A stretch of DNA of 64,000 bases from Gammaproteobacteria bacterium (GCA_025359205.1 JANYHD010000029.1:62001-126000); one strand, 5' to 3'; positions 15,812 to 25,035 are shown, counted from the stretch's first letter. Notes: generated by a model not told the origin, from the sequence alone. A program made the numbers and translations.

Positions 15812-16081
15812 ATGAGCCGCATCCAGACCGTGTTCGCCACGCTGTCCCTGGCCACTTTCGCGATCGTCGGTGCCTCCGCCCGTGCGGCGGAACCGACCAA
15901 TCCGCCGAGCGCTGCCCAGCCGGCTGCGCCTGCCGTGGACGGCACCAAGATCACCAAGTCCCGCTCCAACATCCAGAATAACCGTCAGGCCATGCCGCAC
16001 ACGAAGCCCTCCGACGCAGCGGCCGGGGCCCAGCAGTCGGTTGTGAAGACAAAGACCAAGTCCAATCAGTCTAACGACTGA
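15812..16081 (+). CDS. Small secreted protein of unknown function
   Basis: The frame gives 89 residues with a clear signal peptide (TVFATLSLATFAIVGASARA). The mature part of about 65 residues is rich in Ala, Pro, Lys and Thr and looks disordered (KTKTKSNQSND at the end). I recognise no family. The ATG at 15812 is preferred because the signal peptide follows directly. It stands alone between the GST and the convergent LysR gene. Confidence 0.5.
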   Translation: MSRIQTVFATLSLATFAIVGASARAAEPTNPPSAAQPAAPAVDGTKITKSRSNIQNNRQAMPHTKPSDAAAGAQQSVVKTKTKSNQSND

Positions 16082-16233
16082 GACCGCAAACTTGATCGCC
16101 GCTGCGATCGGCGCGTGGGCGTCTTCCTACTCCAGATCGCGCTGAATGACCTCGACCTGACACCCGATTTGGTCCGAGGCAGACTTGGAGTCCGCGGTCG
16201 CGCCCGTGCTGAGCGCAGATGGGCTGTTGACGC

Positions 16234-17190
16234 TCACGGATCTGTCCTATTGACGGCCTGCCGTTGCTGTTCTCTGTCAGCCAACAGATCGACGAAAGCG
16301 CGGACCTTCGCCGGACGAAAGCGCGCCGCGGGAAATACTGCATGGATGCCGCCGGAAGGCAAACGCCATTGCGGCAGGACCTGGATGAGGCGCCCCGCGG
16401 CCAGCTCATCTGCAATCGAAAAATCCGGCAGCACGGACAGCCCCGCGCCCTGGCACACCGCTTCGCGCACGGCGAGCGTGGCATCGAGAAAAATAGTGGC
16501 CTGCACTTGCACGACCCGGCGCTCGATGTCGTTCAGCGAGAAGTTCCACCGCAGGTGGTCCCGCAGAGCGGTATTGGCGACAAACGGTAGCTTGGTAATG
16601 TTTTCCGGATGGGTGAGCCGCGCCAACTGCGGCGCCATGGTCGGTGAGGCAACGAGCAATTGCCGGAAGGAGCCGATTTTCCGCGCCTGCAGGCTGGTCT
16701 CGGCCAGCCAGCCGACACGAATCGCCAGTTCGATATGGCCGGACATGATGTCCAGGGTCTGATCACTCAGGACCGCATCGACTTTGCATGCGGGATAGCG
16801 TTGAGTAAACGCGGCGATGGCCGGCACGACGACGCCGACGCCGTAGTCGAAGGGAGCAGTGAGCCGCAGCATGCCGGACGGCTCCGCCGAAGCGCCGGCC
16901 AGTTCGTCGAAGGCGCCTTCGGCCTCGCGCAGGATCACGGCGCAGCGTAGGTAGAAGGCCTGACCCGCTTCGGTCGTCTGCACCTTGCGCGTGGTGCGAA
17001 CCAGGAGCGAAACCCGGAACTCGCGCTCCAACCGCGCAACCTGTTGGCTCACCACGGCCTTGGTGATGCCCAGGCGCTCCGCTGCCGCAGTGAAGGTGCC
17101 AGTCTCCACCACGGCTACGAAGTAAGCCAAGCGTCGCAGATTCCCAAGTCCTCTAAGGCTGCTGTCGTCTTTATTGTATGTATGTACCAT
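16234..17190 (-). CDS. LysR-family transcriptional regulator
   Basis: The product has 318 residues. The N-terminal winged helix reads LRRLAYFVAVVETGTFTAAA, then ERLGITKAVVSQQVARLERE. The effector-binding domain follows from about residue 100. It diverges from the DsbA-like/MBL/NTF2 operon at 17267 and probably regulates it. An inverted repeat with the LysR T-N11-A pattern spans its start codon. The chosen ATG (17190) gives about 17 residues before the usual start of the HTH, slightly longer than typical. Confidence 0.85.
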   Translation of the reverse strand: MVHTYNKDDSSLRGLGNLRRLAYFVAVVETGTFTAAAERLGITKAVVSQQVARLEREFRVSLLVRTTRKVQTTEAGQAFYLRCAVILREAEGAFDELAGASAEPSGMLRLTAPFDYGVGVVVPAIAAFTQRYPACKVDAVLSDQTLDIMSGHIELAIRVGWLAETSLQARKIGSFRQLLVASPTMAPQLARLTHPENITKLPFVANTALRDHLRWNFSLNDIERRVVQVQATIFLDATLAVREAVCQGAGLSVLPDFSIADELAAGRLIQVLPQWRLPSGGIHAVFPAARFRPAKVRAFVDLLADREQQRQAVNRTDP

Positions 17191-17193
17191 ACA
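17175..17193. promoter_or_regulatory. Inverted repeat, probable LysR binding site
   Basis: TGTATG, seven bases, then CATACA form a perfect dyad of 19 bases in the intergenic region between the LysR gene and the DsbA-like gene. It fits the T-N11-A LysR box. It covers the LysR start codon, which would suit autorepression. Binding is inferred. Confidence 0.45.
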
Positions 17194-17266
17194 GTTCGTT
17201 TATCAGGTATGTATTTTAGAGTCAATAGATAGTGCCTATGATTGGCGGCATCAATTGAAGAGCCCT

Positions 17267-17905
17267 ATGCACAAGATCCTGTACTACCTGTTCGACCCGC
17301 TGTGTGGCTGGTGCTATGGCGCTACGTCGGCCGTTTCCGGATTGCGGGAAGTTCCTGGCGTCAGCATCGAGTTGCTGCCAACCGGGCTGTTCTCTGGCGA
17401 GGGTGCGAGGCCGATGGATGATGGTTTCGCGACGTTTGCCTGGTCTAACGACCAGCGCATCGAACGCCTGACGGGGCAACGTTTCACCGAGCGCTACCGG
17501 CAGCGGGTACTCGGCGATCGCCAGCAGCTCCTCGACAGCGGTCCCGCCACCGTGGCACTCACCGCGGTGTCGTTGACAGCACCGGCCAAAGAGCTGGAAG
17601 CCCTCAAGGCCGTTCAGCGTGCGCGCTATGTGGACGGCAGGGACGTCACGTCGTTGGCAACGCTGGTGAGTCTTCTGAAAGCGCTCGATCTCAAAGACGC
17701 CGCCGCGAGGCTCGCGCATCCCGATGCGGATCTGCTCGGCGCGAATCGCGCCGGTATCGGCCGCGCTGAGGCGCTGATGCAGAAGTTCGGCGCTCGCGGC
17801 GTGCCTGCTTTGATTGTCGAATCCGGCGCGAAGGGCCGGGTGCTGGATCACGCTGCGGCCTATTCAAACCCACATGCATTGATCAGTCAGTTGCAAGCGG
17901 CCTGA
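17267..17905 (+). CDS. DsbA-family (FrnE-like) thiol oxidoreductase
   Basis: The product has 212 residues. It begins MHKILYYLFDPLCGWCYGAT, with the active-site CGWC at residues 13-16, and has the cis-Pro region GVPALIVESG near the C-terminus. There is no signal peptide, so it should act in the cytoplasm, like FrnE/HCCA-isomerase-type DsbA relatives. The ATG at 17267 is used because the fold begins directly after it. It heads an operon with an MBL-fold protein and an NTF2-like protein and is divergent from LysR. Confidence 0.8.
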   Translation: MHKILYYLFDPLCGWCYGATSAVSGLREVPGVSIELLPTGLFSGEGARPMDDGFATFAWSNDQRIERLTGQRFTERYRQRVLGDRQQLLDSGPATVALTAVSLTAPAKELEALKAVQRARYVDGRDVTSLATLVSLLKALDLKDAAARLAHPDADLLGANRAGIGRAEALMQKFGARGVPALIVESGAKGRVLDHAAAYSNPHALISQLQAA

Positions 17906-17977
17906 GTTGTGCCCGAGCCCATCGTCGAGCCGGCCCGCGTAACTCCCTTTCATTTGACTCTGCAGAAGGAACACCCC

Positions 17978-18877
17978 GTGACAACGCGAAGAGACGTGAT
18001 CAAAACTGTAGCCGCCGCGAGTGTCGCGACGGCCATCCTCGGAGGAAGAAACGCCATGGCTGCAAATACCCAACTGGTCTGGAAGCATTTCCCCGCTGGC
18101 GAACATGGATTTTACCGTGCGCCGGTACTGATTTCCGGTGCACGCGAGGCCGTTCTGATTGATGGTGGCTTTACGCTTCCCGACGGCAAGGCGCTCGCCC
18201 AGGCCATCAAGGCCAGCGGCAAAAAGCTCACGACCGTCTACATCAGCCAGAGCGATCCTGACTACTACTTCAGTCTGGCGCCCATCAAGGCGGCGTTTCC
18301 CGAAGCCAGGGTGATTGCCACTTCGGCCACGATTGCGGCTATCAAGGGCAACGTCGAAAAGAAGCTGGCGACCTGGGGCCCTCAGCTCAAGGAAAACGGT
18401 CCGCAGACCCTGGCCGACATCGTGATGCCCGAAGCCTTCGACGGCCGGACCCTCACTCTGGAAGGCCACACCATCGAGATCGCCGATGCCGATGGTCTTG
18501 CCAACCGCCGTTACGTCTGGGTGCCTTCGCTCAGTGCCATCTTCGGTGGCGTGCTTGTGTTCTCCGGCGTTCACGTGTGGACCGCTGATACGCAAGGCGC
18601 CGAGGCTCGCGCCGCATGGGTGAAAAACCTCGACGCCATGGCAGCGCGCAGGCCCGCCGTGGTGGTCCCCGGCCACATGGAGCCCAGTGCTACGACAGAC
18701 GTATCGGCGATCCGCTACACCCGTGACTACCTCGTGGCGTTCGAGGTAGAGCTGGCGAAGACCGCGGACAGCACGGCCCTCATTGCAGCCATGACCAAGC
18801 GCTATCCGGACGCCGGCATGGGCGTTGCCTTGCAGATCGGGGCCAAGGTCGCCAAGGGCGAGATGAAGTGGGGATGA
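17978..18877 (+). CDS. Exported MBL-fold protein with altered metal-binding motif
   Basis: The product has 299 residues. The GTG start at 17978 follows AGAAGGA and gives TTRRDVIKTVAAASVATAIL, a Tat-like or Sec-type signal. The fold matches metallo-beta-lactamases (VLIDGGFTLPDGKALAQAI). The usual T-H-x-H-x-D-H metal motif, however, reads YISQSDPDYYFS, so both His and the final His are replaced. A later His is present (VVVPGHMEP). It is probably not a normal two-zinc hydrolase. Its place between a thiol oxidoreductase and an NTF2-like protein suggests a detoxification unit of unknown substrate. Confidence 0.75.
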   Translation: MTTRRDVIKTVAAASVATAILGGRNAMAANTQLVWKHFPAGEHGFYRAPVLISGAREAVLIDGGFTLPDGKALAQAIKASGKKLTTVYISQSDPDYYFSLAPIKAAFPEARVIATSATIAAIKGNVEKKLATWGPQLKENGPQTLADIVMPEAFDGRTLTLEGHTIEIADADGLANRRYVWVPSLSAIFGGVLVFSGVHVWTADTQGAEARAAWVKNLDAMAARRPAVVVPGHMEPSATTDVSAIRYTRDYLVAFEVELAKTADSTALIAAMTKRYPDAGMGVALQIGAKVAKGEMKWG

Positions 18878-18882
18878 GGGCG

Positions 18883-19281
18883 ATGACGACGAACATCGAC
18901 ATTGTTCGTGCCCATTACGCCGCGTCGGCGCAGGGGAACATCGAAGAGATGATGGCCCAGGTATCGGCGCAGGTGCGCTGGACTGAGATGGCGGGCTTTC
19001 CCTGCGCTGGCACGTGGGTCGGGCCGCAAGCGGTTGTCGACAACGTCTTTGCCGTTCTGACCAGGGACTGGATTGGCTACCACTTTGAAATGGAAAGCCT
19101 CATTGACGGCGGCGATCAGGTCGTCGGGGTGGGGACCTACCACGGCACCTACCGGGTCACAGGGAAGGAAATGCAGGCCCGAGTGGCCCACGTCTGGAAG
19201 TTGCAGGACGGAAAGATCGTGGCCTTCGAACAATTCACCGACACGCTGTCCGTCAATCAAGCGATGACCAACGCCAAATAG
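18883..19281 (+). CDS. SnoaL/NTF2-like protein
   Basis: The product has 132 residues, the normal size for SnoaL-like or ketosteroid-isomerase-like cone folds. It has IVRAHYAASAQGNIEEMMAQ at the start, then VAHVWKLQDGKIVAFEQFTD at the end, which is the usual final-strand pattern. The ligand or reaction cannot be told. The gene starts five bases after the MBL gene stop, with GAGGG just before ATG 18883, so it is the third gene of the operon. A start at 18874 is also possible. Confidence 0.75.
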   Translation: MTTNIDIVRAHYAASAQGNIEEMMAQVSAQVRWTEMAGFPCAGTWVGPQAVVDNVFAVLTRDWIGYHFEMESLIDGGDQVVGVGTYHGTYRVTGKEMQARVAHVWKLQDGKIVAFEQFTDTLSVNQAMTNAK

Positions 19282-19440
19282 GACTTGCGGCGCGTTCCGT
19301 CCAATTGTCGGCAGGGCGACGGGAGCCAGATGGATGCAGTTCCGCCACCAGCATGGCTGTCTTGATTTTCCGCCCGGGCCAAGTTGCCAACCCGGGGCGG
19401 ACGCGCCGAAATCGCCCGTCCGCCCCCTTATTCGAGCGCC

Positions 19441-20460
19441 CTACAGCAGATGCTTCTTCAGCTCCTCGGAGGCCTGCAGCAGTGCCGAGCGCGTGCCAGG
19501 CACCTGGCTCAGGGCATTGAGCAGACCAAAGTCGTGGATCATGCCGTTGTACCGGGTAACCGTTACATCCACGCCGGCGGCATCCAGCTTGCGCGCGTAA
19601 GCCTCGCCCTCGTCTCTAAGGACGTCCTTTTCGGCTGTCTGAACCAGGGCAGGCGGCAGGCCCCGGAGTTGCTCAGTCGTCGCCAGCAGCGGGGAGGCAT
19701 AAATTTCCTGGCGCTCCCTGGGATCGGTCGTGTAATTGTCCCAGAACCACTTCATCATGTTGCGAGTCAGGAAGTGGCCTTCGGCGAACTCGTCGTAGGA
19801 CGCGTTCTCGAAGTTCGCGTCCGTCACGGGCCAAAACAGCACCTGGAACCGAATGGCCGGCGTGCCCTTGTTCTTGGCCATGAGCGCGACCACCGCCGCC
19901 ATATTGCCGCCGACGCTGTTGCCGGCCACCGCCAGGCGCTTGCCGTCCACCTTGATCTCGGCGCCATGCTCGGCCACCCACAGGGTCGCCTCATACGCTT
20001 CGTTGATGGCGACCGGGTAGTGCGCCTCGGGCGATGGCGTGTAGTTGACGAACACGGCCGCTGCACCCGAGCCGACCACCAGGTCCCGCACCAGGCGCTC
20101 GTGAGTCGCGAAGTCGCCCAATACCCAGCCGCCGCCGTGGAAAAACATGAACACCGGCAGAATTCCGTTCGCGCCGGCAGGTCGCACGATGGTGAGCTTG
20201 ACGGCATGGCCGGCGGCGTTGATGGTCTTCTGCGCGATGTCGACCTTGAGCGACTCGAGCGGCGCGCCAGACTGTGCGCCGACGAGCACGGCCCGTGCAT
20301 CGGCAGGCGATAGTTGCTCGAGCGGCTTGCCGCCGCCGGCGGCTAGCGCATTGAGGAAGCCCTGGACATGGCGTTCGACACCGGGGCTGCCAGCGGCCAG
20401 GGTGACCTGAGCGGCGCAGGCGAGTAAAGATGCAGCGAGGACTTTGGCATAGCGATTCAT
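19441..20460 (-). CDS. Secreted alpha/beta hydrolase (HSL-type esterase)
   Basis: The product has 339 residues with a signal peptide (KVLAASLLACAAQVTLAAGS). It has the oxyanion-hole motif MFFHGGGWVLGD and the nucleophile motif VAGNSVGGNMAA of the hormone-sensitive-lipase family. A Glu/Asp region (TAEKDVLRDEGEAYA) and a catalytic His (MIHDFGLLNAL) complete the triad. It probably hydrolyses short esters in the periplasm. It is followed downstream by 150 bases without a gene and lies upstream in the direction of ohr, with a 48-base gap after ohr on the same strand. It may be co-transcribed with ohr. Confidence 0.8.
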   Translation of the reverse strand: MNRYAKVLAASLLACAAQVTLAAGSPGVERHVQGFLNALAAGGGKPLEQLSPADARAVLVGAQSGAPLESLKVDIAQKTINAAGHAVKLTIVRPAGANGILPVFMFFHGGGWVLGDFATHERLVRDLVVGSGAAAVFVNYTPSPEAHYPVAINEAYEATLWVAEHGAEIKVDGKRLAVAGNSVGGNMAAVVALMAKNKGTPAIRFQVLFWPVTDANFENASYDEFAEGHFLTRNMMKWFWDNYTTDPRERQEIYASPLLATTEQLRGLPPALVQTAEKDVLRDEGEAYARKLDAAGVDVTVTRYNGMIHDFGLLNALSQVPGTRSALLQASEELKKHLL

Positions 20461-20507
20461 GATGTATGGATTCCTTCGGAGTTGGTGAGAGTAAGAACCG
20501 TTGCGGA

Positions 20508-20933
20508 TCAGGCCAGTGTCAGGCGCACGTCGATGTTGTTGCGCGTCGCGTTCGAGTACGGGCAAACGATGTGCGCCTTGTCGACCAGGGCCCGGGCTGC
20601 TGCGGGTGCCATGCCGGGCAGCGAGATCTTCAGTTCGACCTCGATCCCAAAGCCATTTGGAATCGCGCCGATGCCCACGATGCCCTCGATCGAGAGGTCA
20701 GGCGGCAGGGCGAATTTGTCGCGCGCGGCAACGAACTTCATCGCTCCCAGGAAACAGGCGCTGTAGCCTGCTGCGAAGAGTTGTTCCGGGTTGGCGCCTT
20801 CGCCACCGGCACCGCCGAGTTCCCTGGGTGTGGTGAGCTTCAGATCCAGCTTGCTTTCGGACACGACGGCACGCCCGTCGCGGCCGCCGGTGGCTCTGGC
20901 ATGGGCACGGTAGAGAACCTTTTCAATTGACAT
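20508..20933 (-). CDS. ohr: Organic hydroperoxide resistance protein (Ohr/OsmC family)
   Basis: The product has 141 residues, the normal Ohr length. The two peroxidatic cysteines lie in [14 protein letters not shown] and [14 protein letters not shown], and the Ohr feature [20 protein letters not shown] is present. Ohr reduces organic and fatty-acid hydroperoxides using dihydrolipoamide. The start at 20933 begins [10 protein letters not shown]. The upstream region carries two OhrR-type operators, and the regulator gene ohrR lies next upstream on the same strand. Confidence 0.9.
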   Translation of the reverse strand: MSIEKVLYRAHARATGGRDGRAVVSESKLDLKLTTPRELGGAGGEGANPEQLFAAGYSACFLGAMKFVAARDKFALPPDLSIEGIVGIGAIPNGFGIEVELKISLPGMAPAAARALVDKAHIVCPYSNATRNNIDVRLTLA

Positions 20934-21005
20934 GGTGAGACTCCAATGAAGTGGACAATGGGAATGCGGCAAATCGCAGATTCGGTTGCTGCGCAGCGCC
21001 GCCTG

Positions 21006-21032
21006 ATAGTGAACGATTAGATCGTGAACGAT
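21006..21032 (-). promoter_or_regulatory. Two tandem OhrR-type operators upstream of ohr
   Basis: ATCGTGAACGAT (21021-21032) and the near copy ATAGTGAACGAT (21006-21017) are separated by three bases. The motif is an imperfect palindrome (ATCGT-GA-ACGAT). An identical copy lies before ohrR. Shared copies at both promoters of an ohr-ohrR pair fit control by OhrR; binding itself is inferred. Confidence 0.65.
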
Positions 21033-21075
21033 ATATATGGCCTGAATAATTACGCATTGGTTTGCTTTTCCGGAT

Positions 21076-21543
21076 CTAGGCGTTTTTGAGCAATCTTGCC
21101 CGCAGCAGGAGCAGGTGATCCCGGATCGAAGCCAGCTCAACCGGCGTGCACCCGCTCGCACAGAACACGCCGTCGGGCACGGCGGCAGCGCGGCGTTTCA
21201 TCTCGAGCCCCTGCGCCGTGAGGCTGACAATCACCTGGCGTTCATCGTCCCTGGCGCGCTTGCGACGCAGCAAACCCAACGCCTCCATGCGCTTGAGCAG
21301 CGGCGTCAGCGTCGCTGAGTCCAGGAAGAGCCTCTCGCCGATCTCGGACACCATCAGCCCATCGCGCTCCCACAACACCAGCAACACCAGGTATTGCGGA
21401 TAGGTCACGCCCAATTCGCGCAGCAGCCTGCGATACACCTTGTTCATCGCTGCCATGGTGGAGTACAGGGCGAAGCACAACTGCTCGCCGAGCAGCAGCG
21501 AGGTGCCCAGCTTGCGACGAGCGGAGGCTTGTTTCGGGTTCAT
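21076..21543 (-). CDS. ohrR: MarR-family peroxide sensor OhrR
   Basis: The product has 155 residues. The sensing cysteine lies in [20 protein letters not shown], the place of the reactive Cys in OhrR. The winged helix has [20 protein letters not shown] and [16 protein letters not shown]. Oxidation of that Cys by organic peroxide releases OhrR from DNA. A further Cys pair lies near the end (FCASGC), suggesting a 2-Cys type. The start at 21543 is used; an ATG at 21558 would overlap the operator. Confidence 0.85.
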   Translation of the reverse strand: MNPKQASARRKLGTSLLLGEQLCFALYSTMAAMNKVYRRLLRELGVTYPQYLVLLVLWERDGLMVSEIGERLFLDSATLTPLLKRMEALGLLRRKRARDDERQVIVSLTAQGLEMKRRAAAVPDGVFCASGCTPVELASIRDHLLLLRARLLKNA

Positions 21544-21556
21544 GGCGAAACTATAC

Positions 21557-21568
21557 ATCGTGAACGAT
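21557..21568 (-). promoter_or_regulatory. OhrR-type operator upstream of ohrR
   Basis: ATCGTGAACGAT lies 14 bases upstream of the ohrR start and is identical to one of the two copies before ohr. It supports negative autoregulation. Confidence 0.6.
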
Positions 21569-21820
21569 CTAATAGCAAGCGGCAGTAGTCCGCGCGGTCA
21601 TTGAGCCGCGTCGGCAGGGTGGTCGACGACTTGCACCTTCCACCGGATCATGTATGAGAACCACCATATGAAGAGGGCCTCCCCCAGCGCCAAGGACGTC
21701 ACGCATGAGCTAGCTCAGGCCCGTCCACGAAATGGGGCAACGTCACCGGCATTCCTGCCAGCCGATCGCGGGAAGTGGGTCTCCAGACCGACCTTGAATA
21801 TTGAATGGAGATCGCTCATT

Positions 21821-22969
21821 ATGCAAGGTATGTTGAAACGGCCTCAACTCTTAGCCAGGCTGCGCGCAGGCCTAAGGATGGGTCGGTCCGTGGCATTACT
21901 GGGTCCCCGGCAGTGCGGCAAGACTACACTCGCGCGGCAGCTGGCAGGGGGGTCGCAGAGTACTTATTTCGATCTGGAAAATCCGATCGATCGGGCGCGG
22001 CTGTCCGAGCCCATGACGGCGCTCGAATCATTGCGCGGGCTGATCGTGATCGATGAGGTGCAGCGGCATCCCGATCTGTTTCCGATTCTCAGGGTACTGT
22101 TGGATCGCAAGCCGGTTCGGGCGCGATTTCTCATCCTGGGTAGCGCCGCTCCGGAGCTGCTGCGGCAGAGTTCCGAAACGCTGGCGGGCCGGCTCGCAAT
22201 CGTCGAGATGGGCGGCTTTACGCTTGAGGAGTTTGAGAGCCCGGAACTTCATCGTTTATGGCTGCGCGGCGGTTTTCCGCGGTCGTTTCTGGCACGTTCG
22301 GAAGCTGCCAGCACCGCCTGGCGGGAAGATTTCATTCGCACTTTCCTCGAGCGCGACTTGGCTCAGCTCGGAGTGCGAGTGCCCTCGGGAACTATGCGCA
22401 GATTCTGGACGATGACAGCACACTACTCGGGCGATATCTGGAACAGCTCGGAGATTGGGCGGTCCCTGGGCGAGGCCCATACCACCGTCAAGCGCCATCT
22501 TGACGCACTATCTGGTGCGCTCGTCGTGCGCGTGCTCGAGCCTTGGTACGTCAATGTCGGCAAGCGGTTGGTGAAATCTCCAAAGGTTTACATTCGGGAC
22601 TCAGGACTGTTGCATACGTTGCTTGGAATCGGCGAGCGCCGACAACTCGAGGGGCATCCTGTAGTCGGCGGATCATGGGAGGGGTTCGTCATCGAGCAGC
22701 TACTGGCTCATTTGCCCAAAGCCAACGCCTACTACTGGCGAACGCAGGCCGGGGCGGAGCTCGATCTGCTGCTGTTTCTGAAAGGGCGGCGTATTGGAAT
22801 TGAGATAAAACGCGCTGATGCACCGACGATGACTCCATCGATGGTTTCGGCGCTCAAGGACTTGGAACTACATCGATTGATGGTGGTTTATCCGGGCGCG
22901 GCGCGCTATACGCTCCATTCTAAGGTCGAAGTCATGTCGCTGGCGCAGTGCGTGGCCGAGCTGGGTTGA
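21821..22969 (+). CDS. AAA-family ATPase with DUF4143 domain
   Basis: The product has 382 residues. The Walker A motif is ALLGPRQCGKTTLARQLAG and Walker B is LIVIDEVQRHPDL. A helical region (WREDFIRTFLERDLAQLGV) and the C-terminal DUF4143 domain follow (VYIRDSGLLHTLLGI, then WEGFVIEQLL and GAELDLLLFLKGRRIGIEIK). The final segment resembles a nuclease-like core. Such ATPases are common single genes of unclear role, sometimes placed with toxin-antitoxin or defence genes. ATG 21821 is chosen because GGAG lies ten bases upstream. It is monocistronic. Confidence 0.8.
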   Translation: MQGMLKRPQLLARLRAGLRMGRSVALLGPRQCGKTTLARQLAGGSQSTYFDLENPIDRARLSEPMTALESLRGLIVIDEVQRHPDLFPILRVLLDRKPVRARFLILGSAAPELLRQSSETLAGRLAIVEMGGFTLEEFESPELHRLWLRGGFPRSFLARSEAASTAWREDFIRTFLERDLAQLGVRVPSGTMRRFWTMTAHYSGDIWNSSEIGRSLGEAHTTVKRHLDALSGALVVRVLEPWYVNVGKRLVKSPKVYIRDSGLLHTLLGIGERRQLEGHPVVGGSWEGFVIEQLLAHLPKANAYYWRTQAGAELDLLLFLKGRRIGIEIKRADAPTMTPSMVSALKDLELHRLMVVYPGAARYTLHSKVEVMSLAQCVAELG

Positions 22970-23058
22970 CCAGACGCAGGATTCTATGGCGAGAATAGAT
23001 GCAATGTGCCTGGATCTCGGAGACGCCTGTCTGAAGAATTTCAGAAGACACTAATCGT

Positions 23059-23895
23059 CTAACGGACGGCTGGTTGCGGATGTGCCGACCTGGCTGGCCA
23101 GATGACCGGAAACCAGTCCTCACGCAAACGTTGCCCCGCCACCATGCCATGCCCCGGATAAGGAGGGGATGTGCGCCCTGGCCGCTTCGCATAGCGCACG
23201 TCGTCGCCCACCCACCGCAATGACAATACGCGCCGCCGGGTCGAAGCATCGTTGCCGCGCGCGCCGTGTACGGTCCGGAAATCGAAGAGGACTGCATCAC
23301 CGGGTTGCATCTGCCATTCGAGCACCTGCAGTGTGGGGTCGCGATCCGGATCGGGCACGGTGCGGTAATCCTCGCCCTGCGTGTAGAAATCGCTGGAGTC
23401 CAGCCAGCGCGTGGGCCGGACCTGGCGTTCCCACCGATGTGAGCAGGCGATCAGCCGTAGCGTTGCGGTCTTGACCGGGTCGATTGGGATCCAAAAGCTG
23501 ATGGTCTGCTGCCCTTCAAGAAAATAATACGGAAGATCGCTGTGCCATGGCGTGGGCTTTTGCGTGCCTGGTTCCTTGACGAGCACGTGTTCATGGAAGA
23601 ACTGTGCGGATTCCGAACCCATGAAGCGCGCGGCCAGTTGCGCCGCTGGTGACTCATGAATCGTGCGCGCGAATTCCGGGATGCGCTGCCAGTTGCAATA
23701 GTCGTCGAAGAATCCGCCGCTCTGGCCGGCCCCGACCAGGTTCGAGGCGAGCGGGCCCGGCTCGCGCATATCGCGGTCGATGCCGGCGGCGATGACGTCA
23801 ACCCAATCCGCGAAAACCCCGCGGAGACATGCCGCGCCAGTGAGGTGGAAAGATTCGAGAGCGTCTGAGATTGCTGCGGTCCTCATGGCGGGCAT
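23059..23895 (-). CDS. Phytanoyl-CoA dioxygenase (PhyH) family protein
   Basis: The product has 278 residues. It belongs to the Fe(II)/2-oxoglutarate dioxygenases of the PhyH type. The metal site is HSD in TPWHSDLPYYF plus a distal His in FDFRTVHGARGN, and the following Arg pair (RRRVLSLRW) can hold 2-oxoglutarate. The substrate is unknown. The start at 23895 has AGGAGGAG directly upstream. It diverges from a LysR gene 89 bases away, which probably controls it. Confidence 0.8.
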   Translation of the reverse strand: MPAMRTAAISDALESFHLTGAACLRGVFADWVDVIAAGIDRDMREPGPLASNLVGAGQSGGFFDDYCNWQRIPEFARTIHESPAAQLAARFMGSESAQFFHEHVLVKEPGTQKPTPWHSDLPYYFLEGQQTISFWIPIDPVKTATLRLIACSHRWERQVRPTRWLDSSDFYTQGEDYRTVPDPDRDPTLQVLEWQMQPGDAVLFDFRTVHGARGNDASTRRRVLSLRWVGDDVRYAKRPGRTSPPYPGHGMVAGQRLREDWFPVIWPARSAHPQPAVR

Positions 23896-23984
23896 CGACT
23901 CCTCCTGCGGCAGTACCGGAACTATCCACCGATGTTAATCGTGCGTAAAATAATAAAAATGACGATTCTTAATAGGATTTACTG

Positions 23985-24959
23985 ATGAACATCACCCTCC
24001 GGCAGTTGCGTTACGCAGTCGCAGCCGCACGCTCGGGTAAGCTGTCGGTGGCTGCCGCTGAGTTGCACGTGTCGCAGCCGTCTCTATCAGCGGCGATCGA
24101 CAGCCTTGAGTCCCAGTTCGGTCAGCAGCTATTCGTGCGTCGCCGGGGCGCCGGTGCGGCGCTCACGCCATTCGGCCGCGCCGTGACCGAGCAGGCGCGT
24201 CGGGTCCTGCACGAGACCCGTCAGTTGGAAAGCCTCGGCCAGGCAAATGGCGAGGTTTCCGGCGAATTCGTGCTTGGCTGCTTCGATGAGCTGGCACCTT
24301 ACTGCGCGGCGGCCCTGCTGCGTCGGCTTCAGGTGCGACACCCGAAACTGCGCGTGGTGGTGCGTGAGGAGGGCTTCGCGCCGCTGCGCCGGCTGCTGGC
24401 CGAAGGATCCATAAATCTTGCACTCACCTACGATCTCGATGCCGATTCGGCCACGGACATGACGGTGATGAAAGAAGTGCGGCCCCACGCGCTGCTCGCA
24501 GCCAGCCACGCACTGGCGGGCAGGTCGGCAGTGTCCCTCGCGGAACTTGCCGGGTTTCCTCTGGTGCTCAGCGACCAGGTGGCGAGTTGGCAACACATCG
24601 TTGAGCTATTCAAACTTCAGGGCCTCACACCAGCGGTGTACGCCAGAACGCGAACTTTCGAGATGCAGCGCAGCCTGGTCGCGAACGGATTCGGCGTCGC
24701 CCTGGTATATGCCGAGCCGTACGGTCATGACAGCTACGACGGGCTGAAGCTATGTCGCCGGCCTGTCAAGGATACGCTGCCGGCACAGCGCATTGTCCTC
24801 GCGCGGGACGCCAGATATCCGGCGACCGCGGCAAACGACGCAGTGACCGAGATTGCGAGGCAATGGTTTGCTCGTGGATCCGAGCGCCTGATTCGTACCC
24901 AAGCGAGAGCGGCGCAAAAGCATTCCGATACCGGGCGACGCGCGCGGCCAGGGAAATGA
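23985..24959 (+). CDS. LysR-family transcriptional regulator
   Basis: The product has 324 residues. The HTH reads LRQLRYAVAAARSGKLSVAA, then ELHVSQPSLSAAIDSLESQF. The effector domain includes GEFVLGCFDELAPYCAAALL. The C-terminal 25 residues are basic and probably disordered. It is divergent from the PhyH dioxygenase gene and likely regulates it. AGGA lies ten bases before the ATG. Confidence 0.85.
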   Translation: MNITLRQLRYAVAAARSGKLSVAAAELHVSQPSLSAAIDSLESQFGQQLFVRRRGAGAALTPFGRAVTEQARRVLHETRQLESLGQANGEVSGEFVLGCFDELAPYCAAALLRRLQVRHPKLRVVVREEGFAPLRRLLAEGSINLALTYDLDADSATDMTVMKEVRPHALLAASHALAGRSAVSLAELAGFPLVLSDQVASWQHIVELFKLQGLTPAVYARTRTFEMQRSLVANGFGVALVYAEPYGHDSYDGLKLCRRPVKDTLPAQRIVLARDARYPATAANDAVTEIARQWFARGSERLIRTQARAAQKHSDTGRRARPGK

Positions 24960-24997
24960 CCGCGTTGCGGGCAGCGGGCGGCCTTTGATCCTGGTCT

Positions 24998-25035
24998 TCG
25001 CCACCTATCGCCGCCAAGCAACTTCAATTGACGGT
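24998..25035 (+). repeat. Orphan arm-like repeat
   Basis: TCGCCACCTATCGCCGCCAA, then GCAACTTCAATTGACGGT, matches the arm blocks around the guaA-end repeats, 10 kb to the left. No att core is found near it. It directly follows the LysR gene and precedes the MazF-type pair, which may have arrived with it. Confidence 0.5.
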
